This document shows positions 33,202 to 42,748 of a stretch of DNA of 64,000 bases, piece after piece. The DNA is taken from assembly GCA_017472605.1 (NCBI GenBank), contig JAFUPV010000039.1, positions 1 through 64,000 of the forward strand, read 5' to 3'. How positions within the stretch are numbered: position 1 is the stretch's first letter; every line of letters begins with the position of its first letter. Source of the stretch: Lachnospiraceae bacterium (GTDB lineage: Bacteria > Bacillota > Clostridia > Lachnospirales > Lachnospiraceae). The notes under the pieces were generated by a model, which was not told the origin of the DNA, made no database searches, and saw only the letters and a list, made by a program, of their open reading frames with translations. The position numbers and the translations under genes are program-made.

Positions 33202-34531
33202 ATTGTGCTCTCGATTTTCCAACTCGCTCCACCTCATTTTGCTGCTTGATGTAAAGTTCCTGCATGATGCCGAATAGAATAAAGGTGCTGAAAATGGAAC
33301 TTCCTCCATAGCTGATCAGAGGAAGGGTGACTCCTGTGGACGGAATGAATTTGATCACGCCTCCGATGTTCAGAAGAACCTGTACCCCGTAAACAGTAGC
33401 CAGGCCGATTCCTGTCAGCTTGTAAAAAGGCAGATACAGATCTGCCGCCACATGAATAAACATCAGCATACATGCCATGCACATCAGAATGATGCAGATA
33501 CCAATGATTCCTCCCATCTCTTCACAGATGCCCGCAAAGATAAAATCCGATTCCACTAACGGGATGGAGGTTGGTTTGCCGTGATAGAGTCCCTGGCCGA
33601 ACCATCCGCCGGTTGCCATTCCAAAGAGGGAATTTCCAACCTGGTTTCCTTTTCCCAGAAAATCCTCCCAGGGATCTGCCCATGCCTGAAAACGGACGCG
33701 GACATGGGAAAAAAGGCGGTAGGCAACAACGGCTGCCGCTGCACCTCCTGCCAGACCGATCAGAAGTGTCACCGGCTTTCTTGTCACAACAAACAGAATC
33801 ATCAGAAATGCCGCCGCATAGATAATCGCCGCGCCAAGATCCTTTGAGAGGACAAGAACGCCCACATGAGCCAGTGTGATCGCTCCTGCAAACAGGATAC
33901 GCTTCACATCATGGCGCTCACGAAACAAAACAGCAAGAAGCAGGATAAAGCTGATCTTAACGAACTCAGACGGCTGAACCGCAATGAATTTCAAATCAAT
34001 GGAAAGCTTGGCTCCGCCGGTTACCCGTCCGATGAGCAGAACGACACAAAGAAGAAGGAGTCCGACGATTCCGGTAACAGCCCCCCACATTCGCGCCGCT
34101 TTTACTTTTGCGAACATCTGCGGTACGACAAGCGTGATGATCGCTGCCAATCCGACCATGATCAGCTGTTTGGATGCCGTATTGGGGTAGAGTCTTGTCA
34201 GCATGATGAAGCCAATGGCAAGAAACATCATCATGTGGTTCAGCAACGCCAGGTTTGCTTTTCGGTAAAGCCTGCGGTAGGTAAGCAGATACGCTGCCAT
34301 AAAGACGACCTGAACCCCGTAGAACGCCACAAACTCCCAGTCTCTTTCGTGAAGTATGATCACGGCAAAACCGACCGCATGAAAGAAAAACGTAATCACA
34401 TTCAGCAGGCAGTAGCAGCCGTACATGTCATCCACATTCCGATAGCGCAGCGCCCAGAAGGCACCGATGGTATAAAAGATCATCAGTGCCACCATTGCAT
34501 ATTTACACAAAATCGTGATTGCATCAACCAA
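33107..34531 (-). CDS. FtsW/RodA/SpoVE-family peptidoglycan polymerase
   Basis: 474 residues, about ten membrane helices. SEDS-family marks: FIAVQPSEFVKISFILL, GHV-like segment near KDLGAAIIYAAAFL, ESDFIFAGICEEMGG and the C-terminal TGVTLPLISYGGSSIF. SEDS proteins polymerise lipid II glycan. The N-terminal ~100 residues hold additional helices. The basic C-terminal tail (about 35 residues) is encoded by DNA that also encodes the N-terminus of the PBP in another frame. RodA-like rather than division-specific FtsW by partner, but not certain. Confidence 0.93.
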   Translation of the reverse strand: MVDAITILCKYAMVALMIFYTIGAFWALRYRNVDDMYGCYCLLNVITFFFHAVGFAVIILHERDWEFVAFYGVQVVFMAAYLLTYRRLYRKANLALLNHMMMFLAIGFIMLTRLYPNTASKQLIMVGLAAIITLVVPQMFAKVKAARMWGAVTGIVGLLLLCVVLLIGRVTGGAKLSIDLKFIAVQPSEFVKISFILLLAVLFRERHDVKRILFAGAITLAHVGVLVLSKDLGAAIIYAAAFLMILFVVTRKPVTLLIGLAGGAAAAVVAYRLFSHVRVRFQAWADPWEDFLGKGNQVGNSLFGMATGGWFGQGLYHGKPTSIPLVESDFIFAGICEEMGGIIGICIILMCMACMLMFIHVAADLYLPFYKLTGIGLATVYGVQVLLNIGGVIKFIPSTGVTLPLISYGGSSIFSTFILFGIMQELYIKQQNEVERVGKSRAQYAVPKRYQEERTAGRERTQEIRKETEIQTRP

Positions 34532-34592
34532 TCGTTCTCTCCTCCCTCATCCGCTCTGTCCGCCGACGGAATTTCAGCCGGAACAGCTCCGA

Positions 34593-36806
34593 CTATTCCA
34601 CACCGCGATTCCAGTGACCTCTTGTGTACTGTTTTCGGTTCGAAACCGGTCTGCTTCCCTTTGCCGCCTGTTCAAAAAGAGAAAGTACCTCCATGGTCTG
34701 TGCCCTGTCCTCAACGGTAAAGGATATCCGGGCCATCCGCGGCTGAAGCGACCGCACACGGTCCCAGACATCCAGCAGAGACAGCGGGTTGTTATTGTAG
34801 ATTATATTATAGCATTCGCTGCAGTAATTACGCACAGGAAAACAGTTTCCGAGACGGTCCTTCAGCCGGAGATCCTCCTGTTTCCGGATGCATCCGGAGG
34901 AGGAACGGTGGAGGCACTGGGCGCTGATCATCATTGGCAGATGCCCATAGACGATCAGTTCCATCCCGGCAATTCCTCTGCGTTTCAGTTCGGCTCCGTT
35001 CAGTTCCACAGGAGCAGTCACTTCGTCCAGTCCCCACTCCTTCCACTCCAGCTCTGCTTCTCTGCTCCAGCAGTAGAGGCTGTGATCTCCTGCGATCACC
35101 GCATCGGAAAGATGCTTTCTGAGCCAGAACAGACCTTCCGCAGACGCAGTCAGATATCCGTCAAATCCGGCTCTCTTCCAGCTTTCCAGCTGCGTTTTCA
35201 GTTCCGCCTCCTTCTCCCGGCGAATCATCTTCGGAAGCATCAGGAAACATTCCTTCCCGGCTTTTTTGACCTGCTTTACGCACTCTTCCAGCTTTTGCCC
35301 GACTGCCATGTGCGAATCCAGATAGATCCGGTCAATCCAGCTGCAGGAAATCAGGCAGTCCAGCTGTTCTCTTGATTCCGCGGATGCCGACCAGCGCAGA
35401 TCTGTTTCCGACGATACCGGTTTTGGCAGGTTTTCCTCTTTGCCTTCTGTCAGCCTTTTCTCCTGCGTCTCTTCCTTTCCGCCGCTTTCGCCGGTTCTGC
35501 GGTAAAATCCGGACACAGCCGCTTCTTCCAGATCCAGAAGCGCCTGTCTGCGAAGCTCATTGAGCCTGCCTACCGGGTAAAAGGAAGTGCCGTCCGTCTC
35601 AATTGTCAGCGATTCCCACTGAAAATCGGTATCTCTGATTTTCTCCATGGAACGTCTGATGTCCTCTTTCGTCAGCGGACGGTTCTGCGCGGCCATTACC
35701 TCTTCTCCGATGGACCGGCTGGTAAATTCTCTCAGAGCCGTTTCTATTATAACGGGTTCTCCTGCAAAAATCTTTACCTTTCCTTTTATATTTTCTTTCA
35801 AATTGTTGTCAATATACCTGTCTCTCAGTGATCGGTTCAGTTCCTCATTTTCCCTGCGCAGATTCGGCTTTTCGAAGGTAATCATTGATTTTGCGTTATG
35901 ACGAAGATAATAGCCGTCTGTGAATCCTTTGCGGTTAAACAGATCAAACAGAATCTGTTCATCCTCCCTGGAAACCCGGTAATTTTCCGCGCCATGCTCC
36001 AGGTAATGGTCCAGATATTTCCGGTATATGCTGACAACGCCGGAGGTATATTCCGGCTTTTTCATCCGTCCTTCAATCTTCAGGGAATAGACGCCGGCTT
36101 CCAGCAGTTTGGGAAGGATGGCAATGGTGTTCAGATCCTTCGGACTTAACAGGTAGCCAAGGGATTCCGGAACTGTAACCGCTTCGCCCTTCATCAGCTG
36201 GTAGGGCAGACGGCACGGCTGGGCACAGCGTCCGCGGTTTCCGCTGCGGCCTCCGGCGATGCTGGAAAACAGACACTGACCGGAATAGCAGTAACAAAGC
36301 GCACCATGGACAAAGCTTTCAATTTCCAGGCTGCAGCTCTTCCTGATTTCGCGGATTTCCTCCAGGGACAGCTCCCTCGGTGTCACGATTCTGGACACGC
36401 CAATCGATTCCAGATGGGCAGCCGAATGCGGACCTGACATGGTCATCTGTGTGCTGGCATGGATTGGAAGCCCTGGAAACTGGTCCCGTATCACATGGAG
36501 GACACCGGGATCCTGAACGATGACCGCATCCAGTCCCTCTTCATAGTACGGTTTCAGATAAGCAACCAGCTTCTGATCCAGTTCCTCCTGCTTAACCAGC
36601 GTGTTTACCGTTAAATACAGCTGCCTGCCATGGAGATGGGCATAGCGGATTGCTTTTCTCAGCATCTCCTCGTCCGGATTATCCGCATAGGCTCTCGCAC
36701 CAAAGGCCTGACCGCCGATATAAACGGCATCCGCACCGGCATGGAACGCTGCCATCATCGTTTCATAAGACCCCGCCGGGGCTAATAATTCTGCTTTTCG
36801 ATTCAT
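34593..36806 (-). CDS. Peptidase U32 family protein (RlhA/YrrO-like, long form)
   Basis: 737 residues from the ATG at 36806, giving the family opening ELLAPAGSYETMMAAFHAGADAVYIGG. The U32 signature is present: IESFVHGALCYCYSGQCLF and GNRGRCAQPCRLPY, with Cys171, 173, 178, 194 and 198. Relatives include E. coli RlhA and TrhP, which hydroxylate RNA bases, while older work calls them collagenases; the RNA-modification role is more likely. The C-terminal half is the long accessory region of Firmicute U32 proteins, with another cysteine group (VRNYCSECYNIIY). It follows zapA after a terminator. Confidence 0.9.
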   Translation of the reverse strand: MNRKAELLAPAGSYETMMAAFHAGADAVYIGGQAFGARAYADNPDEEMLRKAIRYAHLHGRQLYLTVNTLVKQEELDQKLVAYLKPYYEEGLDAVIVQDPGVLHVIRDQFPGLPIHASTQMTMSGPHSAAHLESIGVSRIVTPRELSLEEIREIRKSCSLEIESFVHGALCYCYSGQCLFSSIAGGRSGNRGRCAQPCRLPYQLMKGEAVTVPESLGYLLSPKDLNTIAILPKLLEAGVYSLKIEGRMKKPEYTSGVVSIYRKYLDHYLEHGAENYRVSREDEQILFDLFNRKGFTDGYYLRHNAKSMITFEKPNLRRENEELNRSLRDRYIDNNLKENIKGKVKIFAGEPVIIETALREFTSRSIGEEVMAAQNRPLTKEDIRRSMEKIRDTDFQWESLTIETDGTSFYPVGRLNELRRQALLDLEEAAVSGFYRRTGESGGKEETQEKRLTEGKEENLPKPVSSETDLRWSASAESREQLDCLISCSWIDRIYLDSHMAVGQKLEECVKQVKKAGKECFLMLPKMIRREKEAELKTQLESWKRAGFDGYLTASAEGLFWLRKHLSDAVIAGDHSLYCWSREAELEWKEWGLDEVTAPVELNGAELKRRGIAGMELIVYGHLPMMISAQCLHRSSSGCIRKQEDLRLKDRLGNCFPVRNYCSECYNIIYNNNPLSLLDVWDRVRSLQPRMARISFTVEDRAQTMEVLSLFEQAAKGSRPVSNRKQYTRGHWNRGVE

Positions 36807-36866
36807 AATTCCTCCATCTGGTACATCGTTTCGTACCCAGCCGGACACACCGTTCTATAAACAACA

Positions 36867-36889
36867 GCCCCAAGTCGTCAACTCGGGGC
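36867..36889 (-). terminator. Terminator after zapA
   Basis: GCCCCGAGT/ACTTGGGGC (9 bp, one G-U) with a 5-nt loop and TGTTGTTTAT downstream on the minus strand, immediately past the zapA stop. Confidence 0.75.
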
Positions 36890-36896
36890 CGGTAGA

Positions 36897-37475
36897 TTAT
36901 CTTCTTTTTCCGTGTCGATCCGTTCTCTTCTGCGCGGAATCACCGCCGAAGTTCTGTGATGTCACAGCGCTTTCCCGGGAAGTATTTTCCGCTGCCGGTA
37001 CCGCGCCAGACGCCGGCGCTGCTGCAGAAGCCCCGGAAGCATCCGCTTCTTTTCTCACACTGTTAATCACATCTGCCATCAGGCGTTCTCTCGCTTCTTC
37101 ATTTCCGGACAGACCAAGCGAAAGCACCTGATTCTGCAGCTTCAGCTGTTCCATCTGAAGACGGTTCTGCTCCATCTGAAGCTTCATGTTTACCATCTCG
37201 CGCTTCATGGTATAGAATTCGTTTTCCTGCTCCTGGTAACGCGCTTGTGTCTCCTCCGTTTTCCTCTTCATCCGCAGATAGTCGTCTGCAATGTTCATCA
37301 GGATCAGAATCTGACGGCTTCCATACGGCTGCTTGTTGAATCCCGGCTGGGAACGCAGATCTTCCAGCTTTCCGTTCACATATGCTGCCAGCTCCTGCAT
37401 GTAGGAACTGTCTTCTTCACAACCTACGGTATATACTTTATCATCGATGACAACATCGGTATAATTTTTTCTCAT
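36897..37475 (-). CDS. zapA: Cell division protein ZapA
   Basis: 192 residues. The first ~95 residues are the ZapA fold (VVIDDKVYTVGCEEDSSYMQELAAYVN, ILILMNIADDYLRMKRK), followed by a long coiled coil rich in Gln/Met/Glu and an Ala/Ser-rich disordered tail ending in basic residues. ZapA bundles FtsZ. The tail makes it longer than the ~100-residue E. coli protein; extended forms are usual in Clostridia. It lies between ruvB and the U32 gene. Confidence 0.92.
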   Translation of the reverse strand: MRKNYTDVVIDDKVYTVGCEEDSSYMQELAAYVNGKLEDLRSQPGFNKQPYGSRQILILMNIADDYLRMKRKTEETQARYQEQENEFYTMKREMVNMKLQMEQNRLQMEQLKLQNQVLSLGLSGNEEARERLMADVINSVRKEADASGASAAAPASGAVPAAENTSRESAVTSQNFGGDSAQKRTDRHGKRR

Positions 37476-37550
37476 TGTTCTTCACTCACCTTATGCTGCT
37501 GATTTCTTTCCATATCTTACCACAAACCGGCAAAATACTCAACTGTTGTT

Positions 37551-38555
37551 TTACTGATTTTCCGGAACCGGCAGACCGAGATGGCGGTATGCAGCCGGTG
37601 TTGCGATTCGTCCGCGCGGCGTCCGCTGGATCAGTCCGTTCTGGATCAGGTATGGCTCGTAGACTTCTTCCACAGTTCCGGAATCCTCACCGAGAGCAGC
37701 CGCCAGTGTATCCAGTCCCACCGGGCCGCCGTTAAACTTGCCGATGATGGCATCCAGAATTTCCCGGTCCCCCTTATCCAGACCCAGCTTATCGACCTCA
37801 AGAAGGTCCAGCGCATATACTGCCACATCTCTGGTGATGACACCGTTATAACGCACCTGAGCAAAATCACGGACACGCTTCAGGAGGCGGTTGGCAATAC
37901 GCGGCGTACCTCTGGATCGTCTGGCCAGCTCCATGGCACCTTCCTCTTCCAGCGTTACGCCAAGCACGTTTGCTGACCGGAGAAGAACCGTTGTCAATTC
38001 GTCCTGTGTATAAAACTCCAGCTTGTTGATCACGCCAAAACGGTCACGAAGCGGAGCCGTCAGAAGTCCCGCTCTCGTGGTGGCTCCCACCAGCGTGAAC
38101 TTCGGCAGTTCGAGACGGATTGACCGTGCAGTCGCTCCTTTTCCGATTACAATGTCAATGGCAAAGTCTTCCATTGCCGGATAAAGCACTTCCTCTACCT
38201 GACGGTTCAGACGATGGATTTCGTCAACAAACAGCACATCATGCTCGGAAAGATTATTCAGGATCGCTGCCATGTCTCCCGGCTTTTCAATGGCAGGGCC
38301 GGACGTGATTTTGATCCTGGATCCCATTTCATTGGCGATGATCCCGGCAAGCGTTGTTTTTCCAAGTCCGGGCGGTCCGTATAAAAGAACATGATCCAGC
38401 GGATCCCCTCTTCGTTTTGCCGCTTCTATGTAAACGCTTAATGACTGTTTTGCTTTTTCCTGACCAATATACTCAGACAGCATCTGCGGACGGAGATTGA
38501 GTTCCAGCCCCTTATCCTCGTCTTCTATTTCTGTTGTGATAATCCTGCGTTCCAT
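37551..38555 (-). CDS. ruvB: Holliday junction helicase motor RuvB
   Basis: 334 residues. AAA+ ATPase with GPPGLGKTT (60-68), Walker B FVDEIHRL (109-116), sensor/arginine-finger region [19 protein letters not shown] and the RuvB C-terminal winged helix ([15 protein letters not shown]). Drives branch migration with RuvA, whose gene precedes it by 9 nt. Confidence 0.98.
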   Translation of the reverse strand: MERRIITTEIEDEDKGLELNLRPQMLSEYIGQEKAKQSLSVYIEAAKRRGDPLDHVLLYGPPGLGKTTLAGIIANEMGSRIKITSGPAIEKPGDMAAILNNLSEHDVLFVDEIHRLNRQVEEVLYPAMEDFAIDIVIGKGATARSIRLELPKFTLVGATTRAGLLTAPLRDRFGVINKLEFYTQDELTTVLLRSANVLGVTLEEEGAMELARRSRGTPRIANRLLKRVRDFAQVRYNGVITRDVAVYALDLLEVDKLGLDKGDREILDAIIGKFNGGPVGLDTLAAALGEDSGTVEEVYEPYLIQNGLIQRTPRGRIATPAAYRHLGLPVPENQ

Positions 38556-38564
38556 TGGTTCTCC

Positions 38565-39176
38565 TTACATATGCTTCAGAGCAGCCTTCAACAGATCCTC
38601 TACTGACATCTGCTCTCCATGTTCAACTGCCGATACTGCTTTCAGTGCCTGTGTCTGGTTATAGCCAAGAGCAGTCAGCGCAAGAACCGCTTCACTCTTT
38701 GCGTTGTCCGCTGCTCCCATGCCGTTTCCATCCTGTGCGGAATGCTCCATTGCCATTTCAAAGGTCTCTTCCAGATCCATCTTGTCCTTCAGCTCCAGGA
38801 TCATTTTCTGTGCCGTTTTCAGACCGACACCGGCAGCGCGTTTTGCGATGGTCTTTGCGTCGCCGGACAGAATGGCAAATCGCAGATCATCTGCGTTCAT
38901 TCCAGACAGAATGGCAATCGCTCCCTTTGGTCCGATTCCGTTGACCTTTAACATGGATTCAAACATGTTCAGATCATCGCGGCGTAAAAAACCGTAAAGC
39001 TGCATCAGATCTTCTTTTACGTGCAAATAGGTATATATTTTTACTTCCTGTCCAAGGGGCGGAAGTTTTTCCGCTGTCAGAACCGGCACACGGACAAAAA
39101 AACCGACACCGTTTACTTCCACAACAATCCCTTCCTGAGTCCGTTCTGCCAGAACCCCTCTCAGATATGAAATCAT
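38565..39176 (-). CDS. ruvA: Holliday junction branch migration protein RuvA
   Basis: 203 residues: N-terminal OB-fold (MISYLRGVLAERTQEGIVVEVNGVGFFV), two helix-hairpin-helix segments (LKVNGIGPKGAIAILSG and RAAGVGLKTAQKMILELKDK) and a C-terminal domain that contacts RuvB (ALTALGYNQTQALKAV). Own promoter at 39239-39267. ruvC is not adjacent, as in most Firmicutes, which use RecU or YrrK-type resolvases. Confidence 0.98.
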   Translation of the reverse strand: MISYLRGVLAERTQEGIVVEVNGVGFFVRVPVLTAEKLPPLGQEVKIYTYLHVKEDLMQLYGFLRRDDLNMFESMLKVNGIGPKGAIAILSGMNADDLRFAILSGDAKTIAKRAAGVGLKTAQKMILELKDKMDLEETFEMAMEHSAQDGNGMGAADNAKSEAVLALTALGYNQTQALKAVSAVEHGEQMSVEDLLKAALKHM

Positions 39177-39238
39177 AGGCTTCCTCGTCTTTCTTCTTGC
39201 TGCGTGCAGACGTTTCCCGTCTTTGCACGTTATTTTCT

Positions 39239-39267
39239 ATCATACCATAGATATCCCGGATTGGCAA
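39239..39267 (-). promoter_or_regulatory. Promoter of ruvAB
   Basis: TTGCCA (39262-39267), 17-bp spacer, TATGAT (39239-39244). Divergent from the promoter at 39290-39318, with about 22 bp between the two -35 boxes. Confidence 0.8.
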
Positions 39268-39289
39268 GAAGCTTCCCCAATAAGGCAGA

Positions 39290-39318
39290 TTGACATTTTT
39301 TTAGAATTATGCTATACT
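39290..39318 (+). promoter_or_regulatory. Promoter of the YprB-like exonuclease gene
   Basis: TTGACA (39290-39295), 17-bp spacer, TATACT (39313-39318), followed by the ribosome site CGGAGAT before 39369. Confidence 0.85.
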
Positions 39319-39368
39319 TTTTATAATTATTTTGCACAATACTAAGTTTATTTCGGAGATGGAATCTT

Positions 39369-40430
39369 ATGATTGTTATCAGTAAAACCTTCTCTGCTCC
39401 GCAATACTATGATTTCGCGCAAATTGCACCGCTGAAGGATATTGTTTTTTTTGATATCGAGACAACCGGACTTTCCAGTGATTCCTCCAGCCTTTACCTG
39501 ATCGGAATTGTCTACCATCAGCAGATGGAATGGCACATCCGTCAGTGGTTTGCCGATTCCATGGCTGCAGAACAGGAGATCATTCAGGATTTCTTTCAAT
39601 TTATTCAGAATTTCAAAGTGCTGATCAGCTACAACGGCGACTCTTTCGATATTCCCTATCTGATCAAATGCGCCGAACAGTACGGAATTGAATCCCCATT
39701 CGACAAACTGACCAGTCTGGACCTTTACCGGAAAATCCGGCCGCTGCGCAGACTTCTGAAGCTGGAGAGCCTCAAACTCCCTGCTGTGGAGGCCTTCCTC
39801 GGCATCGAACGTGCCAACGACATAAACGGCAAAGATCTGATCCCGCTTTACAAAGAATTTCTGAACACACAGGACGAAACTCTCTACCAGGCGTTTCTGC
39901 TCCATAATGAAGAAGATCTGAAAGCTCTTCCTCAGCTGATGCCCCTTCTCGGCTACCTTGACATTTTCCGCTGCAGCTGGAAAATCGCAGGCTATTCCCT
40001 TTTTGAACAGGAACAGACGCTGACGGTTGTTCTCGACTGTTCCATCAGTGTCCCGGTTGCTTTCAGCTATGAAACGGATATCTATACGATTTCTGTCCGT
40101 TCCAACCAGATTATTGCTGAAATTTCCGTCTTCTGCGGTGAACTGAAATATTTTTACGATGATTATTCGGAATATGACTATCTGCCGGATGAGGACCGTG
40201 CCGTTCACCGGAAAGTTTCTCAGTTCGTCGATAAAGACCACCGCCGCCGCGCAACTGCTGCGACCTGCTACAGCCGTAAAACCGGCATCTTTCTTCCAAT
40301 GGTGGAGGAGGATTCCATGTTCCCTGTTTTCCGTGAGTGCTATGAATCCAGACAGCTCTACACGGAATATGTCGATGACCCGGATTTTCTTCTCTCCTAT
40401 CTCCGCCTGCTTCTTGCCGGAAATGATTGA
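39369..40430 (+). CDS. Ribonuclease H-like 3'-5' exonuclease (YprB-like)
   Basis: 353 residues. DEDD-type nuclease domain: VFFDIETTGL (catalytic D and E), LISYNGDSFDIPYL, and the LLHNEEDLKAL segment supplying the last acid. Similar to B. subtilis YprB. The C-terminal ~130 residues (after residue 200) match nothing I recognise. Role in DNA or RNA trimming is inferred; it diverges from ruvAB, which makes a repair connection possible. Ends before a strong bidirectional terminator. Confidence 0.88.
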   Translation: MIVISKTFSAPQYYDFAQIAPLKDIVFFDIETTGLSSDSSSLYLIGIVYHQQMEWHIRQWFADSMAAEQEIIQDFFQFIQNFKVLISYNGDSFDIPYLIKCAEQYGIESPFDKLTSLDLYRKIRPLRRLLKLESLKLPAVEAFLGIERANDINGKDLIPLYKEFLNTQDETLYQAFLLHNEEDLKALPQLMPLLGYLDIFRCSWKIAGYSLFEQEQTLTVVLDCSISVPVAFSYETDIYTISVRSNQIIAEISVFCGELKYFYDDYSEYDYLPDEDRAVHRKVSQFVDKDHRRRATAATCYSRKTGIFLPMVEEDSMFPVFRECYESRQLYTEYVDDPDFLLSYLRLLLAGND

Positions 40431-40471
40431 CTGGTATCCGGCATTCAGATTTGTTTTTCAATTGGTCAGAC

Positions 40472-40519
40472 AAAACGGCATCATCAAACAGTTTTTTCCC
40501 TGTTTGATGATGCCGTTTT
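40472..40519. terminator. Bidirectional terminator, 20-bp perfect stem
   Basis: AAAACGGCATCATCAAACAG and its exact complement flank an 8-nt loop, with A- and T-runs on both sides. It ends both the exonuclease gene and pulA. Confidence 0.95.
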
Positions 40520-40522
40520 TTA

Positions 40523-42472
40523 TCAGATCCGCTTTCTTCCAAACACAGAAACGGAAACACGTTCAACCACAGTTGAAGCAGTCACCTGCTTTGCATCCTT
40601 CCACAAACCGCTGTTTTCCCCATCAACCAGAAGCTCCCAGACGTTCTGAGGCAGATCAATGGAAAACGGTTTGTCTGTGCTGTTGCAGCAAACAAGAAGT
40701 CTGTCCCATTCCGGATGTTCTCTGTTATCCACACAGAACCAGACAACGCCGGAAACCGGATTTTTCTCTTCCAGAATCCGCTTCTGCGCATCTTTCGTTT
40801 TGTCACACAGTCCCGGCATCTGTTTTCGAAACGCGATCAGTCCGCGGTAATATGCCGTCAGATCTTCATATTCATATACCCGGTTCCAGTCAATCCGGTT
40901 CACAGCAACTGAGGAACGATAGCTGTTCTCATCTCCGTGTTTTGTTCTTGCCGCTTCTTCTCCTGCCTGGAAAAACAGACGGCCCTGACAGGTAAAACAG
41001 ATTGCAGCTGCCATCCGGTTTGCCCGTACCACGTCATCCCATCTGCGGTCAAATTCCTTTCCCGGTCTCATGGTGATCATCAGCTTATCCCACAGGGTCA
41101 GATTATCATGGGCTGAAACATAGGTGATCAGCTGATTGGGTGACTTGACGGGAAACGACGTTTCCGCAGGAGCAAATCCACGCGCAGCTTTGAGAATCTG
41201 CGTATCCAGCCCCTTTCCTCCATTCACAAACCCTGGAACTGTTTCCTCAAACACATGACCTTTTACCGCATCGCGGATGGTATCACAGAAAACACCGATT
41301 CCCTCATCCAGCCGATCCAGATTTGTCTTAACACTGGGATGCTTTCCGTCTCGAAGCGGTGACTCTCCGGCCGTCCAGGGTTCTCCGTAAAGAAGAATGG
41401 TTCCTTTTCCGAATTCCCGGTCCATTCCTTCACGGATCCGGTTCATCAGATCGGTATCCAGCAGGCCCATCAGGTCAAACCGGAATCCGTCCATGTGATA
41501 TTCCTTCGCCCAGTACATGAGAGAATCATAGATGTAATTGGCGCACATTTCTCTGTCGCTTGCCATGTCATTGCCGCAGGCCGATCCGTTTGTTCCTCTT
41601 CCGTCTTCGAACTGGCGATAGTAGTAGTTGGGGACAGCCAGATCAAAACAGTAATCGCGGCGGTAGGTATGATTGTAAACCACGTCCATGATCACACCAA
41701 TCCCGTTTTGATGAAGAGTAAGGATCAGCTCTTTCAATTCACGGATCCTGGTCACACCATCGGTCGTGTCTGTTGCATAGGAACCTTCCGGTACATTGTA
41801 GTTCTGCGGATCATATCCCCAGTTGAACTGGTCATCTCCTCCTGCTTCGTCCACGGAGCCAAAATCGTACACTGGCAGAAGCTGCACATGGGTAACGCCA
41901 AGCTGTTTCAGATAGTCCAGGCAGGTTGGTTTTTCTCCCTGGTCATTCAGAGTCGTTCCGGTGAGCGTGAACGCTTTATACCTTCCACGATAATCTTCTC
42001 TGACACCGCTGGCCGGGTCATGGGAAAAATCTTTTACATGGATCTCATAGATGACCTGCTCCGCTGATGCTTTTGGCGGCTGATCCAACTCCCAGCCGTC
42101 CGGGTTTGTCTTATCCAAATCCACTGCCATGCTGCGCGTTCCATTGCAGCCGCAGGATCTGGCATAGGGATCAGGAGTCGTTCTTGTCTCGTTGTTTTCT
42201 GTCACAGAAAAATCATAGAACACTCCGTGACAATTTTTCGGTTCCAGATGGGACCAGACACCTTTCTCCTCTTTTTTCATGGCAACAGACAGGAAAGCAG
42301 GTGATTCACAGTCCTTATACAGATTCAGCTGGACGCAGACTGCCAGCGGGCTCCAAAGCTTAAAAACAGTGCTGTTCTCTTTGCAGCGAGCGCCAAGATC
42401 ATTTCCTTCATAGAGATACGTTTCTGCAAACGCTTTGCTTTCGTATAATTCCCTGTATTCTTTCTGATTCAT
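40523..42472 (-). CDS. pulA: Type I pullulanase
   Basis: 649 residues from the ATG at 42472, preceded by GGAGGG; an ATG 12 nt upstream is also possible. Hydrolyses alpha-1,6 bonds of pullulan, starch or glycogen. A CBM48-like N-terminal domain (FKLWSPLAVCVQLNLYKD) precedes the GH13 barrel, with the pullulanase motif FNWGYDPQNYNVPEGSY, DVVYNHT, GFRFDLMGLLD (nucleophile Asp), LYGEPW (acid Glu) and YVSAHDN. No signal peptide, so it is intracellular and probably debranches glycogen or imported maltodextrins. Own promoter at 42538-42567. Confidence 0.96.
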   Translation of the reverse strand: MNQKEYRELYESKAFAETYLYEGNDLGARCKENSTVFKLWSPLAVCVQLNLYKDCESPAFLSVAMKKEEKGVWSHLEPKNCHGVFYDFSVTENNETRTTPDPYARSCGCNGTRSMAVDLDKTNPDGWELDQPPKASAEQVIYEIHVKDFSHDPASGVREDYRGRYKAFTLTGTTLNDQGEKPTCLDYLKQLGVTHVQLLPVYDFGSVDEAGGDDQFNWGYDPQNYNVPEGSYATDTTDGVTRIRELKELILTLHQNGIGVIMDVVYNHTYRRDYCFDLAVPNYYYRQFEDGRGTNGSACGNDMASDREMCANYIYDSLMYWAKEYHMDGFRFDLMGLLDTDLMNRIREGMDREFGKGTILLYGEPWTAGESPLRDGKHPSVKTNLDRLDEGIGVFCDTIRDAVKGHVFEETVPGFVNGGKGLDTQILKAARGFAPAETSFPVKSPNQLITYVSAHDNLTLWDKLMITMRPGKEFDRRWDDVVRANRMAAAICFTCQGRLFFQAGEEAARTKHGDENSYRSSVAVNRIDWNRVYEYEDLTAYYRGLIAFRKQMPGLCDKTKDAQKRILEEKNPVSGVVWFCVDNREHPEWDRLLVCCNSTDKPFSIDLPQNVWELLVDGENSGLWKDAKQVTASTVVERVSVSVFGRKRI

Positions 42473-42537
42473 CTTTCCCTCCATTGTCCGTTCCTGACTG
42501 AAACCCGGCATTCAAACGAAGCTTTGCTTCTATGCAT

Positions 42538-42567
42538 ATTATACGAAAAACTCAGTCATCACGTCAA
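42538..42567 (-). promoter_or_regulatory. Promoter of pulA
   Basis: TTGACG (42562-42567), 18-bp spacer, TATAAT (42538-42543). Just downstream GAAGCAAAGCTTC forms a small dyad that could be regulatory. Confidence 0.75.
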
Positions 42568-42646
42568 TTTTGATTTTTTTCGATTCATGACAATTCTTTT
42601 CGTTCTTTCTGTTGCAGGCGACAGCTCGCCCTTTTTATAAACAAAA

Positions 42647-42670
42647 GACACCCGACGCAAATCGGATGTC
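42647..42670 (-). terminator. Terminator after the S1-domain gene
   Basis: GACATCCGA/TCGGGTGTC (9 bp, one G-U) followed by TTTTGTTTAT on the minus strand. A second small hairpin (CGCACC/GGTGCG) lies at 42697-42712. Otherwise the 276 nt between this gene and pulA hold only the pulA promoter. Confidence 0.85.
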
Positions 42671-42748
42671 CTCTGTATGTTCATTTTTCAGCCTGACGCA
42701 CCAAAGGGTGCGCGGCCAAAACTTTTATTTTACTGTAAGCGAAAGAAA

